Shown here: piece by piece, positions 53,508-64,000 of the stretch
How positions within the stretch are numbered: the stretch's first letter is position 1
Layout: each line of letters begins with the position of its first letter
NCBI RefSeq assembly: GCF_024723825.1
Contig: NZ_JANQBQ010000001.1
Span: 1,178,001-1,242,000 of the forward strand
Length of the DNA stretch: 64,000 nucleotides
Source: Romboutsia lituseburensis
GTDB taxonomy: Bacteria; Bacillota; Clostridia; Peptostreptococcales; Peptostreptococcaceae
Direction: 5' to 3'
Notes under the pieces: generated by a model
Database searches by the model: none
What the model was told of the DNA's origin: nothing
What the model saw: only the letters and a program-made list of their open reading frames with translations
Translations under genes and position numbers: made by a program

Positions 53508-55376
53508 TTATTTTTCATCAAAATCTATTATCATATCCTTTATAAGATCTTCAAATTTTTCTTTTAAATTTTCTTCTATTTCTAATATATACATTGGAAC
53601 ATACTCTTCTTCATCTACTACAATTTCTAATTCTTCGAACTTAGTTAATAGCACCTCATCAAAGTTTATATTCAATTGTGGCATAGAATTTACTACTTCA
53701 TTTGAATTTTCATAGTTCTCATTAGCTAAAGACTTATACATTTCTAAACTTCTCTTATAATAAAGTCCCGCTAGCATATACTCACATTTTTTATTTCCAA
53801 GTTTAAATCCTTCTTTATAATATTTTTCAGCCTCACTATCCTCATTTAACTTCAAACTTAATTGTCCTAAATTGTATATAGATTCTTCACAATTTTTTGA
53901 TCTAGCTTTTTCATACCAATACTTTGAATTTACATAATCTTTAAAGTAACTATCAAATATTACACCTAGCATGTGTTGAGAATATGTATTCCCTTCATTA
54001 GCTGGTACTTCAAACATTTTTTTTGCATCTTCATAATTTTCTTCTTCAAAATAAATTTTTCCTAAATGAATTCTAGCATTTAAATGTGTTTTTTCAGATG
54101 CTAATTCAAAATATTTTTTAGATTCTAATACATTATCTTCTTCTTCATACATACATCCTAACTTATAATTAGCATGAGTATCTCCATTTTCACTGGCCTT
54201 AATATACCAAATTCTCGCCTCTTCATAATGTTCACCATCTTCATAAATTCTTCCTAATTTAATCTGACATGATAAATCATTTGAATTTCTTAAATAATAA
54301 GATATAGCCTTCTCTATATCTCCTTGTTGGAAATATAAATCTCCAATATTTTCAATAGCTTCTTTACAACCATCTACAATAGCTTCTTCATAATACTTTA
54401 TAGCTTCCTCATAATTCTTAGCCTCAAAATATAGACCAGCTAAATTATTTTTTGCTTCTATCATATTGTCTTTAGCTGCCATTTCATAATATATTTTAGC
54501 TTGTTCAATATCATTTTTTTGATTATATAAATTTCCTAGTCTATACTTGGCTAATGTGTTATTTTTCTCGATACTTCTTTCATAATATTCTATTGCATCT
54601 TCATATTCTTCATCTCTATCATATATGTATCCTAATCTATATTGAGAATTACTACAATCTTTATCCGCACTTTTTAGATAGTATCTTTCAGCTTCTTCAT
54701 AGTTTTCATCTATTTCCATTATAAGCCCTATATTAAAACATCCTTTTTTATGGCCTAACTTATGAAGTTGTTTGTATAAGCTTATAGCATTTTTTTCATC
54801 TTCTTCTCTTTGACTTAATACAGCTAGATTAAATTTACATTCTTCATCTGATAATACAGATCCTTTTTTATAACTTTCAATTGCCTCGTCAATTCTATTT
54901 AAATTATAATAAAGAACACCTAGATTAAAGCATGCCTTCCCAAAATTACTTTGAGATGCTTGCTTTAACCATTTTTCAGACCTTTCATAGTCTTTTAATT
55001 TAAAATATGTAACCCCTAGATTATTTTGTCCTCTTAAGTCTCCTAAGGCTGCAACTTTTTCATACCAGTAAATAGAGTACTCATATCCCTCTACTTTAAA
55101 ATACATATTTCCTAAATTAAGTGCAGCTCTCTCTTCTCCATTTTTGAATGATGCTGAGTACCATTTTTCAGCTTCATTGTACTGCCCCTTAGCATGATAC
55201 AAATTAGCTAATGCATACTGTGATTTTAAATACTCATATTCAGCAGCTTGCTTATAGCTTTCTATTGCTTTATCTATTTTTCCCATCTTCTCATAGAATG
55301 CTCCTTTAGTATGAAACATCTTTGGGTCTTGAGATATATTTCTTAAATTATGTATTGAAAATTTGTTTTCTTTCAT
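53508..55376 (-). CDS. Tetratricopeptide/Sel1-like repeat protein
   Basis: 622 residues made of about 15 repeats of ~36 residues, e.g. AIEYYERSIEKNNTLAKYRLGNLYNQKNDIEQAKIYYEMAA. The periodic A, G, L and Y positions match TPR and Sel1 repeats. Acidic C-terminal tail. No signal peptide, so a cytoplasmic scaffold is likely. Partners cannot be read from context; the gene stands alone between terminators. Confidence 0.9.
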   Translation of the reverse strand: MKENKFSIHNLRNISQDPKMFHTKGAFYEKMGKIDKAIESYKQAAEYEYLKSQYALANLYHAKGQYNEAEKWYSASFKNGEERAALNLGNMYFKVEGYEYSIYWYEKVAALGDLRGQNNLGVTYFKLKDYERSEKWLKQASQSNFGKACFNLGVLYYNLNRIDEAIESYKKGSVLSDEECKFNLAVLSQREEDEKNAISLYKQLHKLGHKKGCFNIGLIMEIDENYEEAERYYLKSADKDCSNSQYRLGYIYDRDEEYEDAIEYYERSIEKNNTLAKYRLGNLYNQKNDIEQAKIYYEMAAKDNMIEAKNNLAGLYFEAKNYEEAIKYYEEAIVDGCKEAIENIGDLYFQQGDIEKAISYYLRNSNDLSCQIKLGRIYEDGEHYEEARIWYIKASENGDTHANYKLGCMYEEEDNVLESKKYFELASEKTHLNARIHLGKIYFEEENYEDAKKMFEVPANEGNTYSQHMLGVIFDSYFKDYVNSKYWYEKARSKNCEESIYNLGQLSLKLNEDSEAEKYYKEGFKLGNKKCEYMLAGLYYKRSLEMYKSLANENYENSNEVVNSMPQLNINFDEVLLTKFEELEIVVDEEEYVPMYILEIEENLKEKFEDLIKDMIIDFDEK

Positions 55377-55652
55377 ATTAAACTCCCTATTACTTTAACT
55401 TTTAATGATTATTATATAATAAAAATATTTTTTCTAAATAATATTTAGCTTTTTGTAAATTTATTGTAATAATAGATACAATATTGATAATTATACAATA
55501 TCCTCCATCATAGTATCATAACACCTTATAGATTTTGGTAATTATTTCTTTTTTATTTTTTACTATTTATTATGATTTATTCCAAGTATTTTACATATTA
55601 TAGTCATTATAAATAAGATACTATATAATATTATGTGAGGGAGGGGTTTGTT

Positions 55653-56573
55653 ATGAGTTTGGGTAATGTATTTTCTCAAATATTAATTTTATTTATTTTG
55701 ATAATAATCGGTTATTATACCAGAAAAAAAGATTTATTAGATGAATATACTACATCTAAATTATCATCTTTAACTATGAGCATCTTTTTACCATCAATGA
55801 TTATTAATTCTATGCAAATTGATTATAGTCCTGACATGATTGACAAAATAATAAAATTATTAATAATATCACTTGTCATGTATACTATATCATACTTAGC
55901 ATCATATTTGCTAAAATTTATATTTAAATCTTGCAACGATTTGGGTATTTATCAGTACGTTATAATGTTTTCTAATGTTGGTTTTATGGGTTATCCAGTT
56001 GTCGAAGCTGTATTAGGAAAAGAAGCTGTATTTTATACAGCAATATTTAATTTGCCATTTAACTTATTAACTATTACACTAGGTACTTATTTTTTATCTA
56101 AAGGAAAAGCAGACTATTCTTTTTCTATAAAAAACTTTATTAATCCAGTAATTATATCTATTTTTATAGGATTAATATTATTTGTACTAAATATTAAATT
56201 ACCTATTTTCATAAGTAAGCCACTGGATATGTTAGGTAATATTACTACACCAATGTCAATGATAATAATAGGTAGTATGCTTTGTGCATCTTCTGCAATT
56301 GATTGTTTTTATAATAAAAAACTTTATTTTGTAACAATTATTAGGTTAATAATACTTCCAATTGCTATCTACTTTGTTTTAAATGGTCAAATAAAAGATA
56401 GTTTGTTAATTTCTATTCCTATTGTAATATCTGCTATGCCAGCTGCTGCAAATACTGCGATAATGGCAAGTGAATATGAAGCTAATACACATTTAGCATC
56501 TCAAGCTGTTTTTTTTACAACTTTATTTTCAGTTATAACTATACCTTTAGTAAGCTCTATTCTAATAAAGTAA
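55653..56573 (+). CDS. AEC-family (auxin efflux carrier-type) transporter
   Basis: 306 residues with ~10 membrane helices, including YTRKKDLLDEYTTSKLSSLTMSIFLPSMIINSM and ISAMPAAANTAIMASEYEAN near the end, characteristic of AEC permeases (MleP/YfdV group). These export or import malate or similar organic acids; substrate here unknown. ATG at 55653 with GGGAGGGG six bases before it; the GTG at 55635 is within the leader. Confidence 0.88.
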   Translation: MSLGNVFSQILILFILIIIGYYTRKKDLLDEYTTSKLSSLTMSIFLPSMIINSMQIDYSPDMIDKIIKLLIISLVMYTISYLASYLLKFIFKSCNDLGIYQYVIMFSNVGFMGYPVVEAVLGKEAVFYTAIFNLPFNLLTITLGTYFLSKGKADYSFSIKNFINPVIISIFIGLILFVLNIKLPIFISKPLDMLGNITTPMSMIIIGSMLCASSAIDCFYNKKLYFVTIIRLIILPIAIYFVLNGQIKDSLLISIPIVISAMPAAANTAIMASEYEANTHLASQAVFFTTLFSVITIPLVSSILIK

Positions 56574-56673
56574 CCATTTTATTTTTCAAAATATTTTTAA
56601 AATTAATTTAAAAATATTATAACTGTATCTTTATGGAAATATCTGTAATAATAATACTATAGGAGGAATTGGT

Positions 56674-56820
56674 ATGGATATCGATTTAATTTTTAAAATA
56701 GTTTTATTAATAGTAGTTATCGGAATTGCTATAAAAGCATTAAAATTTGTAACTAGCTTTATATTCAAAATAGCATTAGTTCTTTTTATAATACTTATGA
56801 TATACAAATTATTTATATAA
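56674..56820 (+). CDS. 48-residue hydrophobic small membrane protein
   Basis: ATG at 56674 with AGGAGG 6 bases upstream. The protein has two hydrophobic stretches (IVLLIVVIGIAIKAL and FIFKIALVLFIILMIYKLF) with lysines between and at the ends, so probably two short membrane helices. No family recognised. Ends at the start of a GC-richer patch (56827-56865) and a terminator. Confidence 0.6.
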   Translation: MDIDLIFKIVLLIVVIGIAIKALKFVTSFIFKIALVLFIILMIYKLFI

Positions 56821-56891
56821 AAAATGTGCTTCGCTTAAGCCACTGCGTTGGGCGCTACACTCCATGTTGTTAATAACTTAATGCATTGAGT

Positions 56892-56943
56892 AAAAAAGCA
56901 TCTCTCGAATGAGACTTTAATACCATTCAAAGATGCTTTTTAT
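56892..56943. terminator. Convergent terminator
   Basis: AAAAAGCATCT and AGATGCTTTTT close a ~30-base hairpin top with further partial pairing (GAATG/CATTC). It serves the 48-residue and the reverse 78-residue genes. Confidence 0.75.
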
Positions 56944-56962
56944 TTAAATTAAAGTTGCTTTA

Positions 56963-57199
56963 TTATTTTATACTTTTTAAATCTATATAAGCTTCTATTT
57001 GAGGTATGTATAACATATGTTCTTCTTTTATATGCGTATTGCCAAATTCTTTTAATTCTTGTCCTTCTTTATCTTTGCTTATTTTATATTTTACAATTTC
57101 ATTATCTTCATCTATATTTGCATGAAAATACATTCCTTCATATTGTTTAAATCTGAAATTAAAATTATCTCTTGTTAGCTTAATGTTTAAATTCTGCAT
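56963..57199 (-). CDS. 78-residue hypothetical protein
   Basis: Short soluble protein, beta-rich in appearance (MQNLNIKLTRDNFNFRFKQYEGMYFHANID...) with no signal, helix or motif that I recognise. ATG behind GAAGGGATAAAT. Single gene; convergent with the 48-residue gene and divergent from the DUF3810 gene. Confidence 0.65.
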   Translation of the reverse strand: MQNLNIKLTRDNFNFRFKQYEGMYFHANIDEDNEIVKYKISKDKEGQELKEFGNTHIKEEHMLYIPQIEAYIDLKSIK

Positions 57200-57331
57200 A
57201 ATTTATCCCTTCTATTTAATTTTATATAATTATATCATATGTATATTGTTTCCTCAAACTGTCCATTCATTTATAATATAAGTATAATATTTTTAGCAAT
57301 TTAACTTTATTTGTATTTGGAGGTGGTTTAA

Positions 57332-58501
57332 ATAAAGAAACTTAAACTCTTATCAATATTGCTTTTTCCTTTAGCTTTATTAATTAACTTTATCAGTTCA
57401 AAATTCCCTATAGCTATAGACATATATTATTCATCCTTCATAAACAAATTTATGGTAGAAGTCTTAAGTAATGTAAGTGGAATTTTTCCATTTTCTTTAT
57501 ATGAATTTTTTATGTATCTACTAGCACTATTTACTGCTTTATTTTTATTATATATATTTATACTTATCATTAATAAAAGCTTCCGTAAAAAACTTTATGA
57601 TAATAATATATATTCACTTAAAGATATTTTAAAATATTATTTACTTAATATCTTAAGTTTTTTATCTATAATATATTTTTTATTTATAATATTGTGGGGA
57701 TTAAACTATAATAGAATACCTTTAGAGGATACTTTAATTAAAAATTATACTCTGGAGAATAATATAGTTTATACATATAATAAAGATGTACGTAACCACA
57801 ATTCTAGTGACTTATCTAATTTATATAATTTTTTAATTTATAAATCAAATGAGACTAGAGAACTTGTAAAAGAAGATTCTCATGGTATTATGAAAGTTAA
57901 TAGAGACTTTAAAGATGTTCTCAATCGAGCTTACTTAGGATATGAAAATACTGTAAGTATTTTACCTCAAATTGATGGTAATTATTCTAAACCTAAGTAT
58001 GTATTATCATCTAATTTGATGTGCTATACAGGTATAACTGGCATTTATTTTCCTTTTACTGGTGAAGCAAATGTTAATATTGCAGTTCCTGATATTTACA
58101 TTCCTTCAACAACACTACATGAAATGGCCCATCAAAGAGGTTATGCAAGTGAAGATGAGGCCAACTTTATAGGTTATTTAACAGCTATAAACCATCCAGA
58201 TATATACTTTAAATATTCTGGATATATACTTGCACTTAATCATACTGCTAATGCACTATATAAAGCTGATTATAAAAAATATATGTCTTTATCTAAAAAA
58301 ATTTCTAATGACGTAAAAAAAGATTTGATTAATAATAAAAATTTTTGGAAAATATATGAAGGCAAGGTTGATGAAATATCAAACAAATTCAATGACTCTT
58401 ATTTAAAAGCTAATGGAATTAAAGAAGGTTCTGCTAGCTACGGTAAAATGGTTAACTTACTTTTAACCTATTATAAGCTTTATCCTCAAACACATAAATA
58501 A
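57332..58501 (+). CDS. DUF3810-family membrane metalloprotease-like protein, apparent AUA start
   Basis: About 389 residues. Three membrane helices in the first ~130 residues, then a large extracellular domain with the zinc motif HEMAHQRG (HExxH) followed by EDEANFIGYL, a gluzincin-like Glu. This is the DUF3810 pattern. Strong Shine-Dalgarno GGAGG (57319-57323) lies 8 bases before ATA AAG AAA CTT; an in-frame TAA directly precedes ATA, so the start cannot be further upstream, and the next candidate TTG (57359) has no ribosome site. ATA at 57332 is therefore the best start. Confidence 0.85.
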   Translation: MKKLKLLSILLFPLALLINFISSKFPIAIDIYYSSFINKFMVEVLSNVSGIFPFSLYEFFMYLLALFTALFLLYIFILIINKSFRKKLYDNNIYSLKDILKYYLLNILSFLSIIYFLFIILWGLNYNRIPLEDTLIKNYTLENNIVYTYNKDVRNHNSSDLSNLYNFLIYKSNETRELVKEDSHGIMKVNRDFKDVLNRAYLGYENTVSILPQIDGNYSKPKYVLSSNLMCYTGITGIYFPFTGEANVNIAVPDIYIPSTTLHEMAHQRGYASEDEANFIGYLTAINHPDIYFKYSGYILALNHTANALYKADYKKYMSLSKKISNDVKKDLINNKNFWKIYEGKVDEISNKFNDSYLKANGIKEGSASYGKMVNLLLTYYKLYPQTHK

Positions 58502-58532
58502 TATTATCTTTTGCATCTTAAGTTTGTAAAAC

Positions 58533-58568
58533 AAAAAGGATAAAATTTATATAAATTTTATCCTTTTT
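58533..58568. terminator. Convergent terminator
   Basis: AAAAAGGATAAAATTT and AAATTTTATCCTTTTT form a perfect stem with a 4-base loop. Confidence 0.88.
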
Positions 58569-58575
58569 ATATTAA

Positions 58576-59757
58576 TTAAAAAGCGTTTTTTATTCTATCC
58601 ATACATTCTTTTAATATTGATCTAGGACATGCTGCGTTTATTCTTACAAATCCTTTACCTTCTTTACCAAAGTTATATCCTTGATTAAACAAAACTTTAG
58701 CTCTTTTAAACATTATATCTTCTAGTTCAATTTCACTTAAACCATATTCATTAAAATCAACCCATGCCAAATAAGTTCCCTGTGGTTTTACTAGCTTTGC
58801 CTTAGGTAAATTTTCTTTTAAATATTTATCTATAAATTCCATATTATCATCTATATATTGGTTCAATTCATTTAACCAATCTTCACATTCATTATATGCT
58901 GCCATTGCAGATACCACTGCAAATGGACTTGGTGATCCAATATCTAACTTATCTTTTAATTCAAATAACCATTTTTTCTGAATTTCTTTATTATTTATCA
59001 CTATATTTGCTAAATGCATACCAGCTAGATTAAACGTTTTACTCGGAGCGGTACAGGTTATTATCTTATCTTTATAATCACAACCTACTTTTAATGTAGG
59101 CATATGCTTATTTCCTTTTCTTATTAAATCTGAGTGAATTTCATCAGATATTAACCATAAATTATTTTTTTTACATATATCTATAACCTTTCTTAATTCG
59201 TCTGTTTTCCATACTCTTCCTACAGGATTATGTGGGCTACAAAATAACATAATCTTTGCCTTTGGATTTTTTGCTTTTTCTTCAAGGTCATCGAAATCTA
59301 TTTCATAACTTACTCCATCATACTTTAAACTATTACTTACTACATTTCTGTTATTATTTTTGACTTTTAATTCAAAAGGTGTATATACTGGCTGCTGTAT
59401 TATTACTGTATCATTTTCTTCAGTAAGTATTTTTACCAAAGTTATTATAGCCGGAACTACCCCTGGGCTAAAAAATATATTATTTCCATCAACATCTAGA
59501 TTAAATCTCCTCTTATACCAACCACAAACTGAATCTTTATATTCTTTAGTATCTTCTGATGTGTATCCAAATATTTTATGTTCAATTCTTTTTCGTAATG
59601 AATTTACTATAGGCTCAGCACATTCAAAGTCCATATCTGCAACCCATAAAGGAAGCCCCTCCTGAGTTGCTTTTTGGCTACATCTTGTTCTAAAATCCCA
59701 TTTTATACAATTTGTATTTTCTCTATTAACAGCTTTATCAAAATTATATTTGCTCAT
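58576..59757 (-). CDS. MalY/PatB-family PLP C-S lyase or aminotransferase
   Basis: 393 residues, fold-type I. Features: LPLWVADMDF near the N terminus, FSPGVVPAI, LFCSPHNPVGRVW, SDEIHSDLI and the PLP lysine in CTAPSKTFNLAG. This matches the MalY/PatB branch with cystathionine beta-lyase activity. The N-terminal WDFRTRCSQKAT context is typical. Monocistronic. It precedes a strong terminator and the GH13 genes run in the same direction. Confidence 0.88.
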   Translation of the reverse strand: MSKYNFDKAVNRENTNCIKWDFRTRCSQKATQEGLPLWVADMDFECAEPIVNSLRKRIEHKIFGYTSEDTKEYKDSVCGWYKRRFNLDVDGNNIFFSPGVVPAIITLVKILTEENDTVIIQQPVYTPFELKVKNNNRNVVSNSLKYDGVSYEIDFDDLEEKAKNPKAKIMLFCSPHNPVGRVWKTDELRKVIDICKKNNLWLISDEIHSDLIRKGNKHMPTLKVGCDYKDKIITCTAPSKTFNLAGMHLANIVINNKEIQKKWLFELKDKLDIGSPSPFAVVSAMAAYNECEDWLNELNQYIDDNMEFIDKYLKENLPKAKLVKPQGTYLAWVDFNEYGLSEIELEDIMFKRAKVLFNQGYNFGKEGKGFVRINAACPRSILKECMDRIKNAF

Positions 59758-59836
59758 ATATCCTCCAATATATATTAATTTAAATTTATAACTATTAAAT
59801 TTTATTATATTACATAATTATTATAGCTTATTTTTT

Positions 59837-59883
59837 AATAATAAAAGCTATAGAAATTTAAACTTCTATAGCTTTTATTATTA
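59837..59883 (-). terminator. Terminator-like palindrome after the GH13 operon
   Basis: AATAATAAAAGCTATAGAA and TTCTATAGCTTTTATTATT form a perfect 19-bp stem with an 8-base loop. Confidence 0.85.
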
Positions 59884-59923
59884 ATTTTATATATTTATAT
59901 TAAATTATTTTTATAAAAGTATT

Positions 59924-62197
59924 TTAAATATTTCTGCCTTTAAAATATCTTTTTTTATCTCCTTCGTTTATACTTCTTATCACCTTACATGGGTTTCCTG
60001 CTGCTACAACATTTGAGGGAATATCTTTAATCACTATACTTCCAGATGCTATTACTGAATTTTCACCTATACTAACTCCTTGATTTATTGTACTTCCTCC
60101 GCCAATCCAAACATTATCACCTATAGTTATCGGCATTGCAAATTCTAGTCCGCTAGCTCTTACCTCAGGGTCTACAGGATGGCCTGCGGTGAATATATTT
60201 ACATTTGGTCCTATTAGTACATTTTTACCAATATTAACTTTTGAACAATCTAGCACCGTTAAATTATAATTTGCATAAGATCCTTTTCCCCAAAATATAT
60301 TATATCCATAATCACATCTAAACGGTGGCTCTATATAAAAGTTTTTATCTACTGATCCAAATAAATTTTCTAAAATTTTATTTCTTTCATCTACTTTACT
60401 TGGTCTTAAGCTATTATAATCAAATAAAACCTCTTTAGCATATTGTCTTTCTTCAAATGTTTCTAATCCTTCATTTCCAAATGCTATATAAAGATCTCCA
60501 TCTATCATTTTTTGTTGTTGTCTTTTTATACTTTTCTCCTTATATATTCTTGATTCCCAAGGTTTTAAGTTTATTGTTGTAGTATTTTCATGAGGTTTTA
60601 CTTCATGTGTTGATAGAATCAAGTTCTTATAATCTATATTTATTTCTTTTTGATAGTATATAGAATTATTATCACTTAGATTGCACATAATTATAAATGT
60701 ATCATCATTTAATACTCTTTCATATGCATAAATATTTTCATCATATCTCATAAGTAAATTACACTTACCATATATTAATGCTTCATTTTGTTTTCTTATT
60801 TTAATCATTTCTTTATAAAAATTAAGAATTGAATTTCCATCATTCATTTGTTTTTCAACATTTATATCTATGTAGTTTGAGTTTACTTTAAACCAAGTTT
60901 TATCACTTTTACTAAATCCACCATTTTTAGAATTATTCCATTGCATAGGTGTTCTTGAGTTGTCCCTTGATGACATCCATACTTTTTTCAGAGCATAACT
61001 TTCACTTATACCTTTTTCTATATCTTCATAGTATGCATTTTTAGTTCCTATATCATCATAATCATTTATGCTATCAAGTTCTATATTTGTCATTCCTATT
61101 TCTTGACCTTGATATATAAATGGTGTTCCCTGTTGCATAAAATATGATAATCCTAGAGATTTTGCACTTTCAGCCAAATAGTCTCTATCATTTCCCCAAT
61201 TTGATACTACTCTTACTTGATCATGATTTTCTATAAATAAAGCATTCCATCCTTTACCATGTAGCGCTTCTTGCCATTTATTCATTTCTCTTTTATATTT
61301 TAATATATCAAATGATTTTTTATTTTTATAGTCCCAAAGTGATAAATGCCCGAATTGGAATATCATATTAAACTTTCCATCTTCTTCTCCAACCCATTCA
61401 TTACAATCATTTGTAGTTACACCATTAGCTTCTCCAACTGTCATTATATCATATTTATCAAAGGTTTCTTTTTTAAGCTCTTTTAAATATTTTTGTATGC
61501 CGTCTACATTCATATGCTTATCAAAAGATGGTACATATTTTAAATTATTTGGATTATCCATATCCAAAAGACCGTCTTCTTTTTTTATATGGCTTATTGC
61601 ATCTACTCTAAATCCATCGATTCCTTTATCTAACCACCAGTTTATCATCTCATAAACAGCTTTTCTAACTTCTTCATTTTCCCAGTTTAAATCTGGTTGT
61701 TTTTTGGAAAATATATGAAGGAAGTACTCATTTGTAGATTCATCTTTTTCCCATGCAGAGCCTTTAAATATACTTTCCCAATTATTAGGCTCTAATCCAT
61801 TCTTACCTTCTTTCCATATATACCAATCTCTTTTAGGATGATTTTTTGATGATTTTGACTCTCTAAACCATTCATGTTCATCTGATGTATGGTTCACAAC
61901 TAAATCTATTATAAGTCTCATACCTCTTTTATGAACTTCCTTTAATAATTCATCAAAGTCACTCATTTTACCAAACTCATTCATTATGTCTTTATAATCA
62001 CTTATATCATATCCATTATCATCATTTGGTGATTTATACATTGGGCATATCCATATAACATCTATACCTAAATCTTTTATATAATCAAGTTTCTGTATTA
62101 TTCCTTGTAAATCCCCTATTCCATCATTGTTACTATCAATAAAACTTCTTGGATATATTTGATATCCAACAGCTTCTTTCCACCATGCTTTTTTCAT
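59924..62197 (-). CDS. GH13 oligo-1,6-glucosidase fused to a maltose/galactoside-type O-acetyltransferase
   Basis: 757 residues in one uninterrupted frame. Residues ~1-555 are a GH13_31-like alpha-glucosidase with [42 protein letters not shown] (nucleophile Asp), TVGEA and FIENHDQVR. Residues ~560-757 are a hexapeptide-repeat acetyltransferase (MIDGDLYIAFGNE, the catalytic His in NIFTAGHPVDPEVR, and GDNVWIGGGSTINQGVSIGENSVIASGSIVIKD), closely resembling maltose O-acetyltransferase. A normal stop between the two is missing; the linker is basic and glutamine-rich (KSIKRQQQK). It is the second gene of a set with the GH13 at 62227-63867. Confidence 0.9.
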   Translation of the reverse strand: MKKAWWKEAVGYQIYPRSFIDSNNDGIGDLQGIIQKLDYIKDLGIDVIWICPMYKSPNDDNGYDISDYKDIMNEFGKMSDFDELLKEVHKRGMRLIIDLVVNHTSDEHEWFRESKSSKNHPKRDWYIWKEGKNGLEPNNWESIFKGSAWEKDESTNEYFLHIFSKKQPDLNWENEEVRKAVYEMINWWLDKGIDGFRVDAISHIKKEDGLLDMDNPNNLKYVPSFDKHMNVDGIQKYLKELKKETFDKYDIMTVGEANGVTTNDCNEWVGEEDGKFNMIFQFGHLSLWDYKNKKSFDILKYKREMNKWQEALHGKGWNALFIENHDQVRVVSNWGNDRDYLAESAKSLGLSYFMQQGTPFIYQGQEIGMTNIELDSINDYDDIGTKNAYYEDIEKGISESYALKKVWMSSRDNSRTPMQWNNSKNGGFSKSDKTWFKVNSNYIDINVEKQMNDGNSILNFYKEMIKIRKQNEALIYGKCNLLMRYDENIYAYERVLNDDTFIIMCNLSDNNSIYYQKEINIDYKNLILSTHEVKPHENTTTINLKPWESRIYKEKSIKRQQQKMIDGDLYIAFGNEGLETFEERQYAKEVLFDYNSLRPSKVDERNKILENLFGSVDKNFYIEPPFRCDYGYNIFWGKGSYANYNLTVLDCSKVNIGKNVLIGPNVNIFTAGHPVDPEVRASGLEFAMPITIGDNVWIGGGSTINQGVSIGENSVIASGSIVIKDIPSNVVAAGNPCKVIRSINEGDKKRYFKGRNI

Positions 62198-62226
62198 ATA
62201 TTGCCCCCTACATTAAAAATAAATAA

Positions 62227-63879
<1,653 letters not shown>

Positions 63880-63911
63880 CTATTTATATTTCTATATAAT
63901 TAAAATCATTT

Positions 63912-63926
63912 TGATATCGTTTTCAA
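63912..63926 (-). promoter_or_regulatory. Catabolite-responsive element (cre)
   Basis: Minus strand TTGAAAACGATATCA fits the CcpA consensus WTGNAANCGNWNNCW at every position. It sits between promoter and gene start, so CcpA would block transcription by roadblock in glucose. Confidence 0.75.
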
Positions 63927-63931
63927 GCTTA

Positions 63932-63960
63932 ATTATATCTATTTGTGCATACGGTTGCAA
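63932..63960 (-). promoter_or_regulatory. Promoter and LacI-type operator of the GH13 genes
   Basis: Minus strand -35 TTGCAA (63960-63955), 17-base spacer, -10 TATAAT (63937-63932). An imperfect dyad TGCATACGGTTGCA (63946-63959) overlaps the -35 and spacer, the form of LacI/MalR-family operators. The regulator gene is outside the window. Confidence 0.7.
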
Positions 63961-64000
63961 TAACTAATTAAAATAAAAATAGAATGTCTTAGCAACTAAG

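Overview
The window is very AT-rich, dense single-chromosome DNA from an anaerobic, low-GC Firmicute of the Clostridia. [FeFe]-hydrogenase maturases, a coenzyme B12 glycerol dehydratase, several PTS systems and strong Shine-Dalgarno sites fit this. The gene set resembles the Peptostreptococcaceae, but that family placement is inference. I see no rRNA, tRNA, CRISPR array, prophage or insertion sequence.

Layout. (1) 1-3050: hydE (5' end cut off) and hydG, then a small membrane protein. (2) 3.1-8.5 kb: a tungsto/molybdopterin group (short AOR-like protein, moeA, moeA-PBP fusion), a decayed creatininase gene and an Rrf2 regulator. (3) 8.5-16.4 kb: LigB-AMMECR1 protein, thioredoxin, DapL-like aminotransferase, N-acetylglucosamine PTS (nagE plus separate EIIA), small helical proteins and a two-gene permease. 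(4) 16.4-19.6 kb: an OmpR/histidine-kinase pair with a candidate small RNA at its 3' side, cold-shock protein and VanZ-like protein. (5) 19.7-22.3 kb: copper ATPase copA behind a CsoR-type operator. Its first metal-binding CxxC motif carries an in-frame UGA followed by a SECIS-like hairpin, so the protein is a candidate selenoprotein. (6) 22.4-25.1 kb: a PspA operon and a 2H phosphoesterase. (7) 25.2-36.2 kb: a glycosaminoglycan regulon. A mannose-family PTS imports unsaturated disaccharides, Ugl and a heparinase-family lyase cut them, and KduI, KduD, KdgK and Eda convert the uronate to pyruvate and glyceraldehyde-3-phosphate. An IclR/KdgR regulator and two matching operators sit inside the locus. 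(8) 36.4-44.8 kb: glycerol to 1,3-propanediol (facilitator, dehydratase, reactivase, DhaT) with a PocR-type regulator. (9) 45-58.5 kb: mixed housekeeping and transport genes, including typA, an FMN oxygenase, a CorA-like transporter, a Mn2+-riboswitch-controlled exchanger, a Sel1/TPR protein and a DUF3810 protease-like protein. (10) 58.5-64 kb: a MalY/PatB aminotransferase and two GH13 glucosidases, one fused to a sugar O-acetyltransferase, behind a promoter with a perfect cre site.

The strongest leads are the candidate selenocysteine CopA, two genes that appear to start at AUA codons behind strong Shine-Dalgarno sites, a candidate two-component-controlled small RNA with an anti-Shine-Dalgarno loop, the GH13-acetyltransferase fusion, and a shortened AOR homologue beside two MoeA proteins. 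All functional statements come from reading the sequence; no database search was run.
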